Source: Bdellovibrionia bacterium
Lineage (GTDB): Bacteria; Bdellovibrionota; Bdellovibrionia; Bdellovibrionales; JAGQZY01
DNA: 64,000 nt
NCBI GenBank assembly: GCA_030424715.1
Contig: JAUHWH010000008.1
Span: forward strand, 79,665 to 143,664
Reading direction: 5' to 3'
Shown here: one piece after another, positions 8,586 to 17,305 of the stretch
Layout of the letters: each line of letters begins with the position of its first letter
How positions within the stretch are numbered: the stretch's first letter is position 1
Notes under the pieces: model-generated
What the model was told of the DNA's origin: nothing
Databases searched by the model: none
The model's input: only the letters and a program-made list of their open reading frames with translations
Made by a program: the position numbers and the translations under genes

Positions 8586-9551
8586 TTACTGAGACAATTC
8601 TTTCAACTTCTCAAAGCAAGCTTTGAAGGTCTCGGTGAATTCGGCATTGATAATGGAACCATCGATCATCATGAGTCCCTGCATATCCTGCCTTGAACGC
8701 CCGACCTTTTCAGCCTGCTGAAACCAACTGTCATTGTTCCACCGACACAGGCTGGCCGCTTCGATCGGATTGGAGTGCCCCAGCGGGCAGGTTTCAATTC
8801 CTAAAGCTTGATTCAATAGATCCAACAGAGCCGCTCCGTCATGATCTTTTAAAATAACCACGGCCCGGTCATGGATTCGGCGAGCCGGCTGTTCCGTGAA
8901 CCACGGCTGCACGCCCGTGGGTAGGTCGGTCTCAAATTTCGTGATCTCCGATTGAAACAATTTCTCTTGGGTCTCTAGAGCCTGTAAAACTGGGGGCCAA
9001 TCCGTCTCAAAGTTCCAAGGGAGCTGCCCCACCGTGAGCCTGGGGAGCACCACCTTTTCTCCCGTGAAGACGAGGGAGTAATCACTGCTAAGAGCCACAA
9101 TAATAATATCGAATTCAGAAAGGCTTTGCACAAAACTCTTTCGAATATGAAACAGGTGATGAGCAAGGTGAATACGGTAGATCTTGGTGGCAGCGATGCT
9201 CTTTAGAGTTTCGATGTGATCATAAAGTTCAGCTGTAAGAGCATCGTCGAGATCGTGTATGTAGGCAAGGCAGCCCTTTTCTTCTTTGGCTATGTCCTCA
9301 TCGAATCTGTCTTTAAATCGCACACCGAGCTTCGCTAGCTCAATTTCCGTTTGGGACAAATGATCGCCAAAGCCCGCCTCTGCCACGATTTTGCGCTTGT
9401 GACCAAAACGCAGGTGGAGACCCAGACAGGTTTCAAACACCGCTTGATGAAGCCCACGATACAGAAAAACACGGGAGTCACATCCCAATTGTTGTTTAAT
9501 TTTCTCATTGATCTGTCGCCACACGAAGGGCGACTGGGCATCCAGTCTCAT
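8586..9551 (-). CDS. protein of unknown function, 321 residues
   Basis: No signal peptide or membrane segment, so probably cytoplasmic. I do not recognise the family. The first half faintly resembles the large domain of fold-type I PLP enzymes: a helix starting GLHQAVFETCLGL, then a strand-like KIVAEAGFGDHL followed by LAKLGVRFKDRF. No canonical SxxK lysine motif stands out, and this is only a lead. The C-terminal part contains a WNNDSWFQQAE segment. It converges with uxs (4-bp gap). Its start sits exactly 6 nt after a TAAAAT hexamer, which suggests a leaderless mRNA. The AGGA in that 6-nt gap is too close to act well as a ribosome site. Confidence 0.6.
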   Translation of the reverse strand: MRLDAQSPFVWRQINEKIKQQLGCDSRVFLYRGLHQAVFETCLGLHLRFGHKRKIVAEAGFGDHLSQTEIELAKLGVRFKDRFDEDIAKEEKGCLAYIHDLDDALTAELYDHIETLKSIAATKIYRIHLAHHLFHIRKSFVQSLSEFDIIIVALSSDYSLVFTGEKVVLPRLTVGQLPWNFETDWPPVLQALETQEKLFQSEITKFETDLPTGVQPWFTEQPARRIHDRAVVILKDHDGAALLDLLNQALGIETCPLGHSNPIEAASLCRWNNDSWFQQAEKVGRSRQDMQGLMMIDGSIINAEFTETFKACFEKLKELSQ

Positions 9552-9557
9552 TTCCTA

Positions 9558-9585
9558 ATTTTACGTGAATTTATGAGTAGGTCAA
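9558..9585 (-). promoter_or_regulatory. promoter abutting the start of the 8586-9551 gene (leaderless type)
   Basis: On the minus strand: TTGACC (5/6), 16-bp spacer, TAAAAT (5/6), then 6 nt to the ATG at 9551. Transcription would begin at or within 1 nt of the start codon. Confidence 0.55.
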
Positions 9586-9671
9586 CGAAGGTCCATCAAG
9601 ACCGAGGCCTGGACTATGAAATATTATGTTACTTTTTAGCTTTTAAGGTCGCACTTTTCGGCAGACAGTCT

Positions 9672-9677
9672 TAAAAT
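9672..9677 (+). promoter_or_regulatory. -10 element abutting a lipoprotein start (leaderless type)
   Basis: TAAAAT (5/6) ends 6 nt before the ATG at 9684. No good -35 is visible at 16-18 bp. The 6-nt gap is GGAAAC, which could also act as a poor ribosome site, so this is weaker than the other leaderless cases. Confidence 0.35.
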
Positions 9678-9683
9678 GGAAAC

Positions 9684-10181
9684 ATGTTGAAACGCCTCCT
9701 AATTGTTGTTCCTCTTTTCTTCATAGCCTGTGCTGTGAGCGATCGCGAAAAAGATGGCCCCGTGTTCTGTCAAATCGACCAGACGGAGACCTTTCAACTG
9801 GGAACGGACCCCGGCGTGGATTTTAATGTGACCAATTTGGTTAAGAACATCAATTTTAATGCTGTGGACTGCCCCAGGGTAAGCAACGAGGGTTTTTCTA
9901 CTTTTGTGAGTCGCGTGAAACGCGTGGGCAATACCGTCACTGTGATCGAGGCCATGTATTCCCCGGGTGAGTTCACTCTCGATATGATCGTCTCCGGAAC
10001 GACCCTACTACCGGTCACTCGCAAGGTGAATATCAACAACTGCTCCATCATCAGAACTTGGACCGGCACCGTCAATTCACCCGGAACCACCATTGCGATC
10101 AACGAGGTGGTCACCTACAAAGGCGCCTGCCAGTCCACCTTCTACAACCCCGACCTAGACACCACCAACCCAGGCTCATAA
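9684..10181 (+). CDS. small predicted lipoprotein
   Basis: Residues 1-17 form a lipoprotein signal with lipobox FIAC; Cys17 would be lipidated. No Asp follows directly (CAVSD), so outer-membrane sorting is possible. The mature part (about 149 residues) is rich in Thr/Val/Asn and alternating hydrophobic residues, suggesting a beta-sandwich. Four further cysteines could form two disulfides. No family recognised. It is divergent from the 8586-9551 gene over 132 bp, and both starts have adjacent -10 elements. Confidence 0.7.
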   Translation: MLKRLLIVVPLFFIACAVSDREKDGPVFCQIDQTETFQLGTDPGVDFNVTNLVKNINFNAVDCPRVSNEGFSTFVSRVKRVGNTVTVIEAMYSPGEFTLDMIVSGTTLLPVTRKVNINNCSIIRTWTGTVNSPGTTIAINEVVTYKGACQSTFYNPDLDTTNPGS

Positions 10182-10391
10182 AAAAACCCGACTGCCATCC
10201 TGATCTATCGCCGTCGCCCAGAGAATCGCGAAGGACCTACCGCGCGACACCCTGTCGGCCACTTTGTTGGAATATTGGCCAGCACTTCGCCTGGACTCGA
10301 CTAACTTTTCTTGAGTGTAAATTGTGAGAGTATCAACTGACAGCACATCCAACCATTTTGGACACATGTCGATAAAATAATTGAACTATCG

Positions 10392-10420
10392 TTGCTAAAG
10401 TAGAACGAACAAGTCATATT
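10392..10420 (+). promoter_or_regulatory. promoter abutting the GTG start at 10427 (leaderless type)
   Basis: TTGCTA (4/6), 17-bp spacer, CATATT (4/6), then 6 nt to the GTG. There is no Shine-Dalgarno-like sequence in the gap. Confidence 0.4.
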
Positions 10421-10426
10421 AGTAAC

Positions 10427-11236
10427 GTGAGAAAATGGTCGTTGCGTTTCTTTTATTTGGCGTTAATTTTGCTCCTCATTTTGGTTGTAGTAAACATTTT
10501 TGCTATCAATCGGAATCGCAATAAAATCATTTCCGCTGGTGGTTCTGCCATCCTGTTCTCTCCATTTTTTGATTGCCAGCGCTGGATCCCTCTGACTAAC
10601 TATGAAAGCATCTTCTATTTTTCGACCCCATTTACAGAGGTCGGGTTGCTGAAAAATTTTGTATTAGCGCCTGACGAAATAGTGCTTTTTAGTCACTTGG
10701 ATGACGGGACGCCCAGGACATCGCTCCATGGAGAGTCTAGTCTCTTATTTCACATAAATAATAAAAAAATATTATTCACAAAAGATCGTATGCGACTTCA
10801 AGTTTTTAAAATAAAAACATTAAGCGGAAAGGGAAACGCGATCGGAAAAATTGATTGGCTTTTAATCAACAAAAATAGATTCAATTTTGAGTATGGTCTA
10901 CTAGCAAAGAAGTCTCCAGTTTTAACTTTTAGAACAGATGCATTTCCTGACTCTTTTATATATTGTAAAACTACGTCACGAGGGAAATCTTCAATATGTA
11001 AATCTAATCCCGAAAACTCTTCTTTAGAAAATTTCTTTGCAATGAATAAGGGTAAACTCATTCGCTCTATGGATATTCTCTGTGAAGATATTTTGCCAAA
11101 CTTAACTCAACACTGGAAGCCTTTACCAGAGATCAAGAGATGTGACATGGATACATTCTTTGATTTTAGGAAGCAGATTCCAGCTTATAGCAAGGCCTGT
11201 AGTGATTATAAGTTGATTCTAAGAAATAATATTTAG
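10427..11236 (+). CDS. membrane-anchored or secreted protein of unknown function
   Basis: Begins with GTG; there is no in-frame ATG nearby. A basic N-terminus and a hydrophobic helix (residues about 8-27, ALILLLILVVVNIF) give a signal anchor with the rest probably periplasmic. About 240 residues follow, with several cysteines (DCQRW, YCKTTS, ICKSN, LCEDI, RCDMD, ACSDY). No domain recognised. It is clearly more AT-rich than the flanking genes, with codons such as AAA, ATA and TTA frequent, so it may have been gained by transfer. It opens an AT-rich stretch that runs to about 13.7 kb. Confidence 0.55.
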   Translation: MRKWSLRFFYLALILLLILVVVNIFAINRNRNKIISAGGSAILFSPFFDCQRWIPLTNYESIFYFSTPFTEVGLLKNFVLAPDEIVLFSHLDDGTPRTSLHGESSLLFHINNKKILFTKDRMRLQVFKIKTLSGKGNAIGKIDWLLINKNRFNFEYGLLAKKSPVLTFRTDAFPDSFIYCKTTSRGKSSICKSNPENSSLENFFAMNKGKLIRSMDILCEDILPNLTQHWKPLPEIKRCDMDTFFDFRKQIPAYSKACSDYKLILRNNI

Positions 11237-11375
11237 ATCAACCTCCTTCTTCGACTGGGACGCATACCGTAAACTAATGTTATATTAAATACTACATCCG
11301 GACCACGACTATTATTTGAAACCGTTTAAGTTCCTCGATACCACTTGCTATGCACCATGAATAACGAAGTGGCGC

Positions 11376-12275
11376 TCACGAAAAGCTCGCCTCAGTGAAT
11401 AGCTTATGATGCTCCCGACAGAGTAGCCTCAAGTTTTCAATCTGGTCATTTCCACCAAGCCCTAATGGACGAATGTGATCGATCTCAAGCCCCTTGGAGC
11501 TTTGGCAGCAACGCCCACTATTGTGGTCCTTAAACTGGCAAGAGGCCTTGGCTTTTTTCCACACCTGATGTCGTTCCACTTTACTTAAATGACGTCTTTG
11601 TGGTGGTGGGCACTGCCGCTGCGGCATCGAGTTTCTTGTTCTATTGTTTGTTCTTTTGGGCTTCTCTAAAGGGTCGATCTGTCGAAGACTGCGAGAGAGC
11701 ATCCAATCCAATAGCTCTTGAGTGCTCAAATTTGGTTTCAATTCTCGCAAACGATTGAGTTTATCGGCGGTGCCCCTTGGTAAGGTGAAGCGTAGTTCCG
11801 TAAGTTCTTCCGTGATGACACGCTCTTTATCAATGTTTTGAAAAGGCTTGGGACTGATCTTAATTAACTGAACTTCCGCTTCTTTCTGGGTTTTCCCCTG
11901 AAGGCTTCGCAGGATCTCAGCCTTTTCTTGAGGCCCATAGGTTTTCTCATTTATTTTTTGCTCTTGTTTAAAAAAGCTAGCCGCCTTTGATACATTGGAC
12001 AAGCTCAACTCTCCTGACGTGACTTGCTCTTTAAGCTGTGGAACTTCTCTTAAAAGCCGCATGGCGCTGATTCTTCTTTGAGCCGCACTCTCACTGTAGC
12101 CAAGAAACTCGGTGCAATAAGAAAACAAAGAGGGGTAGCCTCTTTTGGCAAAGAGCTTTCGATCTTCCACTTCTTTTAAATAGTCTAAGATTTGGCTAGT
12201 TAATTTTCTTTCTTGCCGAACCAGCCTTAATAAACTGTGGCTCAATTCCTCATCACTTACATTCTTTAACCCCAT
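11376..12275 (-). CDS. HNH endonuclease-domain protein
   Basis: The C-terminal 60 residues carry an HNH nuclease: a Cys-containing zinc knuckle-like segment (CQFKDHNSGRCC), then GLEIDHIRPLGLGG with the first catalytic His, the Asn in IENLRLLC, and a final EHH. The N-terminal 230 residues are helical, with a SESAAQRRISAMRLL segment resembling a DNA-binding helix-turn-helix. This combination recurs as multicopy HNH proteins in Bdellovibrio-type genomes. The track starts at 12359, but the ATG at 12275 has a near-perfect GGAGG four nt upstream, so the true protein is 299 residues. No restriction methylase or toxin partner is adjacent. It may be a selfish or defence-type element. Confidence 0.8.
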   Translation of the reverse strand: MGLKNVSDEELSHSLLRLVRQERKLTSQILDYLKEVEDRKLFAKRGYPSLFSYCTEFLGYSESAAQRRISAMRLLREVPQLKEQVTSGELSLSNVSKAASFFKQEQKINEKTYGPQEKAEILRSLQGKTQKEAEVQLIKISPKPFQNIDKERVITEELTELRFTLPRGTADKLNRLRELKPNLSTQELLDWMLSRSLRQIDPLEKPKRTNNRTRNSMPQRQCPPPQRRHLSKVERHQVWKKAKASCQFKDHNSGRCCQSSKGLEIDHIRPLGLGGNDQIENLRLLCREHHKLFTEASFS

Positions 12276-12764
12276 GATACCTCCGTTTGAAAAGATATTA
12301 CCATGGCTTTTTATGGGAGATTTTTTCGCTCGAGATTGAGCTCTAACAAGAGTTTCCATGGAACATGGGGAGCGATTCGATTTGTTTTATATGCAGTGCT
12401 GGAGCGGGTTCTTGAGGGTTCCAACGCAAAACTACAGTCGGTACTAAACCCGTCACAAAAGGATTCATTTTTTCAATCAAACACTGTCAAACAAAACATG
12501 ATTCATTAAGAATTCGGAATCTGAACTTTCACTGCCGCTACGGATGTAGTAGCTTTCATTGAAACTTGCTTTAACGGCTTGTCAGCCGAGGGGAGGGAGC
12601 TGTCCTGTTAATGGCAATTCTATATATAAATTTGAGTTTTTAAAATATGTTTATTTCATCCGACTTTAGTCAAAAAGACAAAGCTTCATGAGCAAATGAA
12701 AAAAGCTTTTCATTTTCCGAAAAGCTCAGTAGGTCTAACAACTCTTAGATCAATCAATAGAGCT
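12276..12764. other. 489-bp gap without a supported gene
   Basis: Holds the start region of the HNH gene and, at its far end, the terminator of the minus-strand gene 12765-13331. The plus-strand 68-residue track ORF has no ribosome site or recognisable content. The rest is AT-rich with no repeat or RNA structure I can support. Confidence 0.6.
12699..12726 (-). terminator. Rho-independent terminator of the 12765-13331 gene
   Basis: Read on the minus strand: AGCTTTTC, 7-nt loop, GAAAAGCT followed by a T tract (six T counting the stem end). It begins about 40 nt after the stop codon. Confidence 0.8.
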
Positions 12765-13331
12765 TTATTTGTGTTGTTGCTGTAACTGTCTTGCCTTGCT
12801 AATTATGTCTAAAGCGTAATCTTTAATACTTTCAAGGGGCGATTTAATTGTTTCTCGTTCATTTTGGGTAAGCAGTGCCCCCCAAGCTAACTGCGAAGTT
12901 AATATGCTATTTGTAACAAGTGAATCGCCATTATTTATATGCAAATATGTGCTTACCAACACCCTCAAATAGCCAAGGATCAGCTCTGAGTACAAAGGCT
13001 CTGCTTTATGACTACACAAATCACTGATACTACTTATTAAACTACGTGAAAGCAGCAGTCCTCCGAGAAAATCGCTGTTGCTATTACTAGTAGAATGCTG
13101 GCTGATAAGAATGTCTCGTGTAAGCGTGATGTTTGAATGTAATTTTGAAGCGCTCCATCCAGTTCTTGAGCAAAACGTCAAACCATCAATGCTTGGATCG
13201 TTTGCATTTATTTTAATGTACATTAATGTTTGAATATCATTTTCAATACCTTGCAAAAGAGCTTGAGAGATATCTGCTAAAGCAAAAGAAGAGGAAAGTA
13301 AAATATAGAAGATCAAAAAATAAAAACGCAT
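12765..13331 (-). CDS. small secreted protein of unknown function
   Basis: A signal peptide (residues about 1-19, ending FALA) is followed by about 169 mostly helical residues. Two cysteines (TFCSRTG and DLCSHKA) could pair. A QLQQQHK tail closes the protein. It has its own terminator and lies inside the AT-rich stretch. No family recognised and no partner gene is adjacent. Confidence 0.55.
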   Translation of the reverse strand: MRFYFLIFYILLSSSFALADISQALLQGIENDIQTLMYIKINANDPSIDGLTFCSRTGWSASKLHSNITLTRDILISQHSTSNSNSDFLGGLLLSRSLISSISDLCSHKAEPLYSELILGYLRVLVSTYLHINNGDSLVTNSILTSQLAWGALLTQNERETIKSPLESIKDYALDIISKARQLQQQHK

Positions 13332-13750
13332 CTTAACAACTACAACAGCAAAAGTTATGCCTGAAAACCCAATGCTAAAACCGAATTTATGGCTAGAAGA
13401 GCACGTTCTAACTGTCTAAGTGGACGCGCAAAATGTCACCGTTGAGTTTCAACAGAATTTCAAAAACGAAAACCCTAGTCTTTTCGAAAGGAGTATCAGA
13501 AGTTCAATAGCGATAGTTGTTCCATTTTAGAAGTTTTTCGGAATTGCTAGAGTTTGGTGTGTCGGTTCGGTTGTTCGCGAATCTCGGCATTGACTCCTCC
13601 ATTGACTCCTCTATGGACTCTTTTAATCTCTCTTCTTTTCGGCATGGTCTTTGAACTCTCTAATTTGCATTATCGATGAACAACGTATTATCAGTGTAAA
13701 TTCTGTCAGATTATCGACAGTTGTCAGCGCTGATTGTCACAGGAGAAGAA
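13332..13750. other. 419-bp gap upstream of the large lipoprotein gene
   Basis: Contains the divergent control regions of the flanking genes and a short 12-bp repeat. No coding ORF is supported. TTGACT at 13602 with TAATCT 16 bp later is a possible promoter for the lipoprotein gene, leaving a leader of about 115 nt, but the -10 is poor. Confidence 0.5.
13589..13624. repeat. 12-bp tandem repeat ATTGACTCCTCC
   Basis: Two nearly identical copies (13589-13600, 13601-13612) and a diverged third. Each good copy carries a TTGACT hexamer resembling a -35 element. Confidence 0.6.
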
Positions 13751-16480
13751 ATGAAGCGCTTACCCGTTACTCTTTTATTATTGTTTGCAATGATTGGCCT
13801 TGGCTGCGAAGGCAACCCCTTCGGATGCAGCGGAAAAAATGATCGCCCCATCGATCTTAGGCTCGGCACCCCCGGGGTCACCAAGTGGGACAATCAGCTA
13901 CCCGCCAATGACAATGTAAAGACTCTGAATGACGACGAAACCATCGAGTTTCAGAATGAATCCGGTGAAGCCATTATCAATCACAGCGTCGATCGAGAGA
14001 TCAATGTGGGTGATATTATTGTCGCCAACTCCGAACAGCGCTACTTGGTTCGGGTGAAAGAAGTCATCAAACGCGACAGTGGCAGCACTCAAACCATCCT
14101 GCGACAGGCCCGAATCGCCGACATTGTGGGTGATGAGAACGGCTCTCTTACACTTGAATCAACCCCCGTCTTTGACCTCGAGGACATCGATCGCATCGCC
14201 CGCTTGGCCAAAGACCGCCGCTGGGGTGACGCTTCTTACGAGACCGACAGCCAAGGGCGCATGGTCATTCGTGACTTGGAGTTGTTTAATGTCGATATCA
14301 ATGGAAACGGCAATATTTCAGGGGGCACCAACAAGATCCTTGGTATTCCCATTACAAATCCCTACGAAAAATTTAGTGTGTCTTCGGCGGCTGGTGGCAA
14401 ATACCGTGCGGTGATCAACGAAGCCATCGTTGATGTGGTCCCCACCATTCGATCGGATGCCAAGTGGGAGTCCGGTAAAATATCTCATCTTGAGACACGT
14501 CTGGACACCAAAGTGCGATACCGCGTGGACATCACCTATGAGGCCGCTGGCACCATCCAGCTTGAAGCCTTGATCGATGCCTTTATGCCTAAGAAGGTGA
14601 TCCCCTTTCGCGTGCCAGGCCCTGTTCCGGTCTATTTGGACATTGAATTGGGAATCCCTGCTGGAGCCTCTTTAAAGGCCACCAAAGAGGGAAAAACTCG
14701 AATCGTTTTTGAATCCGAATATGAGTTTTTCACCGTTATGGACTTTGACCACGAGACCGGAATCTCTACGGAGAAAGACCGTCGCGTGAAAATCAATGAC
14801 AAGATGATTGAAACAAAAGAGGGCGACCTTAAGCTAGAAGCCGAATTGTTTTTAAAACCTCAAATCACAGCCCGCCTTTATCGCGTGGTGGGTCCCCATG
14901 CCTATCTGAAGCCTTACGTTAGAGGCGAAGTGGAGTGGCCCAGTCGTGAGAAAAAAGATGATCTCTTTATCGGTGTCACCGGTGGTGTAGGCATTGAACT
15001 TTCCGAGCCCATCTTTTTAGGCTCCCTGGTGAGTTTTGACTCGGGAAAGCTTTTTGACTGGAACACCTCGTTTGATCTCGACGAAGCGGGAACGCCGGCT
15101 GTGGCGGCCCTGCAGGTCGGACAAAACGTGAGGGACACTGTGACCGTCGACCAAATTGGCCCCGAGGGCTTTGTTCGCTTGAACTTAAAAGAGCATCTTG
15201 ACGATGGTTTTTTGCGCTATGAACTGCTGCAGTCCACCCAGACAGGGCTGACTGTGCCTTCTGACACTTTTTATATGGACGGTGAGTTGTACTACTACCC
15301 CATGCCTGATTCTCGAGAAGAAACCTTCACCGTACGCATCTTTGGAAAGAACAATTCTAAAGAAGACGTCACCATTGCCATCAAAGTCAATGACAGCGTG
15401 ATCTCAGAGGTCTCAAAAGATCGTTACGGAATCACCAACAACTCTTACAAAGTCTCTTCGGGCACCCCTGGAGAGTTCAAGGGTGAGGTGCCGTTTTATA
15501 ACCTCGGCGGCGGCGGAGTCTATGCCGTCCCCGTCACCCGCGGTGACATTGCTGAATGTCTCGCGCAATTCAATATGTTTGAAAACAACCATAGAAGCTC
15601 TCTCACAGGTGCTGACTGCAGCCACTACGATAAACTCGCAATGGATTGGCTCACCTTTTTGGGCGCCGCCCGCCCCATGGAGAGCAGCGACGGCGATGTC
15701 GAGGGCGAGTCCAAGAAATTGCGGATCGACGGCGCCTTGCCCGCCTTAACCCAGCCCAACAGCGAAAAGTACACGGTCCTGACCGAAGTGATGCAAGAGC
15801 CTAACAATGCGATTTTTCAATACTATAACTTGCTCGATTTTAACTCTTACGTGGTCAACAAAAACTCAAAGCAGTTGGACTGTCGCCCATCGATTCAGCT
15901 AAAGACCACCAACACCGCCACCCACGTGGGACTGATATTTGCCACCAACGGCTGCGATGAGCTGATCCGGCCCTTGCAATTCAACACCAACTTTTTTGCC
16001 CACCCATTCTTGAAAGAGACCGGGGTGAAATGGAACACCACCCGCGGAGAAAGCCGAGACAACTTGATTGTTACAGAAATGGCGATTGCAAAGGAGGCTT
16101 TGATTGATCGCCATGAAACTGGTTTCGAATATAAGACAACGGTCTATGTTATGATTCCGTTTTCACCCTCGTTGCATAACTTTATGATCACCAGTGCGCC
16201 CCAGAAAAGCATGCGATACAGCGAGGAAAGACCCGCTGGCGGTGTGTTTGAGGGTCTTCAGGGCTTTGGGGGCTATGGGCAGGGCACCAACAATCCGGCA
16301 GCCTACAACCAGGGGTACTTCGAAGGAGGAGGGTCTTACTCTGGTCGCATGTTGAAAGTCGATCTTTTTCTGCACAGTAAAGGCTCTCGCTCGGAACCCG
16401 TCTTAGATATGAAAGTGCAACCCATCACTTTTGGTGACAAGCCTGACACAATAGCGAATCATGAAGGGCATGATCACTGA
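13751..16480 (+). CDS. large predicted lipoprotein, 909 residues
   Basis: The track begins at 13721, but the ATG at 13751 is preceded by AGGAG (gap 5-6 nt) and starts a clean lipoprotein signal with lipobox IGLGC. The mature protein looks largely beta-structured: an N-terminal 350 residues with alternating strands (KYRAVINEAIVDVVP, ITYEAAGTIQLEALID), a middle beta region, and a C-terminal region containing GGVFEGLQGFGGYGQG-type Gly-rich loops and a His-rich end (HEGHDH). Several Cys residues are spread through the C-terminal half. No family recognised. The His-rich tail might bind metal, but this is a guess. Probably on the cell surface or in the periplasm, monocistronic, followed by a repeat block and terminator. 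Confidence 0.7.
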   Translation: MKRLPVTLLLLFAMIGLGCEGNPFGCSGKNDRPIDLRLGTPGVTKWDNQLPANDNVKTLNDDETIEFQNESGEAIINHSVDREINVGDIIVANSEQRYLVRVKEVIKRDSGSTQTILRQARIADIVGDENGSLTLESTPVFDLEDIDRIARLAKDRRWGDASYETDSQGRMVIRDLELFNVDINGNGNISGGTNKILGIPITNPYEKFSVSSAAGGKYRAVINEAIVDVVPTIRSDAKWESGKISHLETRLDTKVRYRVDITYEAAGTIQLEALIDAFMPKKVIPFRVPGPVPVYLDIELGIPAGASLKATKEGKTRIVFESEYEFFTVMDFDHETGISTEKDRRVKINDKMIETKEGDLKLEAELFLKPQITARLYRVVGPHAYLKPYVRGEVEWPSREKKDDLFIGVTGGVGIELSEPIFLGSLVSFDSGKLFDWNTSFDLDEAGTPAVAALQVGQNVRDTVTVDQIGPEGFVRLNLKEHLDDGFLRYELLQSTQTGLTVPSDTFYMDGELYYYPMPDSREETFTVRIFGKNNSKEDVTIAIKVNDSVISEVSKDRYGITNNSYKVSSGTPGEFKGEVPFYNLGGGGVYAVPVTRGDIAECLAQFNMFENNHRSSLTGADCSHYDKLAMDWLTFLGAARPMESSDGDVEGESKKLRIDGALPALTQPNSEKYTVLTEVMQEPNNAIFQYYNLLDFNSYVVNKNSKQLDCRPSIQLKTTNTATHVGLIFATNGCDELIRPLQFNTNFFAHPFLKETGVKWNTTRGESRDNLIVTEMAIAKEALIDRHETGFEYKTTVYVMIPFSPSLHNFMITSAPQKSMRYSEERPAGGVFEGLQGFGGYGQGTNNPAAYNQGYFEGGGSYSGRMLKVDLFLHSKGSRSEPVLDMKVQPITFGDKPDTIANHEGHDH

Positions 16481-16529
16481 GTTTCCACTGCGCTGGCGGC
16501 CAGAGGGCGTTTCAACTTTTGAAGCCAAG

Positions 16530-16689
16530 CCTCCTCTTTTCGCTAGGGCTCGGAAGAGCAATTGTCCCCTTCTTCTCTAAAGGGCTCGGAAGAACACTTG
16601 GCCCCTTCTTCTCTAAAGGGCTCGGAAGAACACTTGGCTCCTTCTTCTCGATTGGGCTCAGAAGAGCCTTTAGCTCGGCATTCTCTACA
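16530..16689. repeat. 36-bp tandem repeat array between convergent genes
   Basis: Three good copies (16546-16581, 16582-16617, 16618-16653), a diverged fourth (16654-16689) and a partial copy before them. The unit is GGGCTCGGAAGAACACTTGG followed by CCCCTTCTTCTCTAAA. It can be read as 12-residue repeats on either strand (GLGRTLGPFFSK on plus, PSPLEKKGPSVL on minus), but neither frame has a convincing start. Confidence 0.85.
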
Positions 16690-16710
16690 TTGGTCTACAG
16701 AAAAAACTCA

Positions 16711-16743
16711 AAAAAAAGCCAGATCTTAAAGAGCTGGCTTTTC
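16711..16743. terminator. bidirectional terminator between the large lipoprotein and nuoI
   Basis: AAAGCCAG ... CTGGCTTT stem with an inner TCTT/AAGA pairing, an A run on the left and TTTT on the right. It can stop both the plus-strand lipoprotein transcript and the minus-strand nuo operon. Confidence 0.8.
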
Positions 16744-16768
16744 TACTTTTAGAGTGCGTGACTTGGGT

Positions 16769-17305
16769 CTAAATACCCAGCTTGTGACGGTCCTTGTCTT
16801 CGACCACCGAGGGTACGCCTTTGCCGTCGTTGAGGTTGGCGCGATAAGCCAAGTGTTTAATGTCATAGACAAAGTTGTCGCCGTTCTCGCCAGGGGTTTG
16901 CCACTCCGGACCCATACGAATGGCATCGACCGGGCAGGCTTCTTCACAGTAGCCGCAGAACACACAGCGAAGCATGTCGATTTCATAATTGATCGGGTAT
17001 TTCTCTACACTGGGGTCTTCGTCTTCAGATGCCACAATAGTGATGCAGTCCGCGGGACAGGCCGTGGCACACAACATACAGGCCGTACAGCGAATGTCGC
17101 CATCTTCTTTAACCGTTAATACGTGGTTACCCTTAAAACGGGCCGAGTACTGATACTTCTCTTCGGGGTAATTTAAGGTCGCCATCTTTTTCTGATTAAA
17201 CAAGTTTTTAATCATGGTTGAAAAAGTCAGGCCCATCCCAGAGAGGATTCCAGGTAGGTACCAGCTTCGGCTCATCTTAGGTCGTTGAACTCGAATCACA
17301 CTCAT
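16769..17305 (-). CDS. nuoI: NADH-quinone oxidoreductase subunit I
   Basis: Peripheral-arm subunit of complex I that carries iron-sulfur clusters N6a and N6b. Two ferredoxin motifs are intact: CTACMLCATACP and CVFCGYCEEACP. The N-terminal half contains the amphipathic segment that lies against the membrane domain. At 178 residues it is the normal length. Its ATG overlaps the nuoG stop by 4 bp (ATGA), so it is coupled to nuoG. In the standard order nuoH lies between nuoG and nuoI; here it is missing. It is the last gene of the operon and a terminator follows. Confidence 0.96.
   Translation of the reverse strand: MSVIRVQRPKMSRSWYLPGILSGMGLTFSTMIKNLFNQKKMATLNYPEEKYQYSARFKGNHVLTVKEDGDIRCTACMLCATACPADCITIVASEDEDPSVEKYPINYEIDMLRCVFCGYCEEACPVDAIRMGPEWQTPGENGDNFVYDIKHLAYRANLNDGKGVPSVVEDKDRHKLGI

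Noticed and set aside
10176-10367. 63-residue minus-strand ORF between the lipoprotein and the 10427 gene
   Set aside because: No ribosome site and no recognisable motif; composition is not convincing.
12303-12509. 68-residue plus-strand ORF upstream of the HNH gene
   Set aside because: No ribosome site; it only mirrors the non-coding 5' extension of the HNH track ORF.
13560-13590. GGTTCGGTTGTTCGCGAATC as a possible tRNA T-arm
   Set aside because: No acceptor stem, D-arm or anticodon arm can be paired around it.
16519-16752. 77-residue ORF made of 12-residue repeats
   Set aside because: Starts with TTG without a ribosome site and runs through a terminator; the sequence is better treated as a 36-bp repeat.
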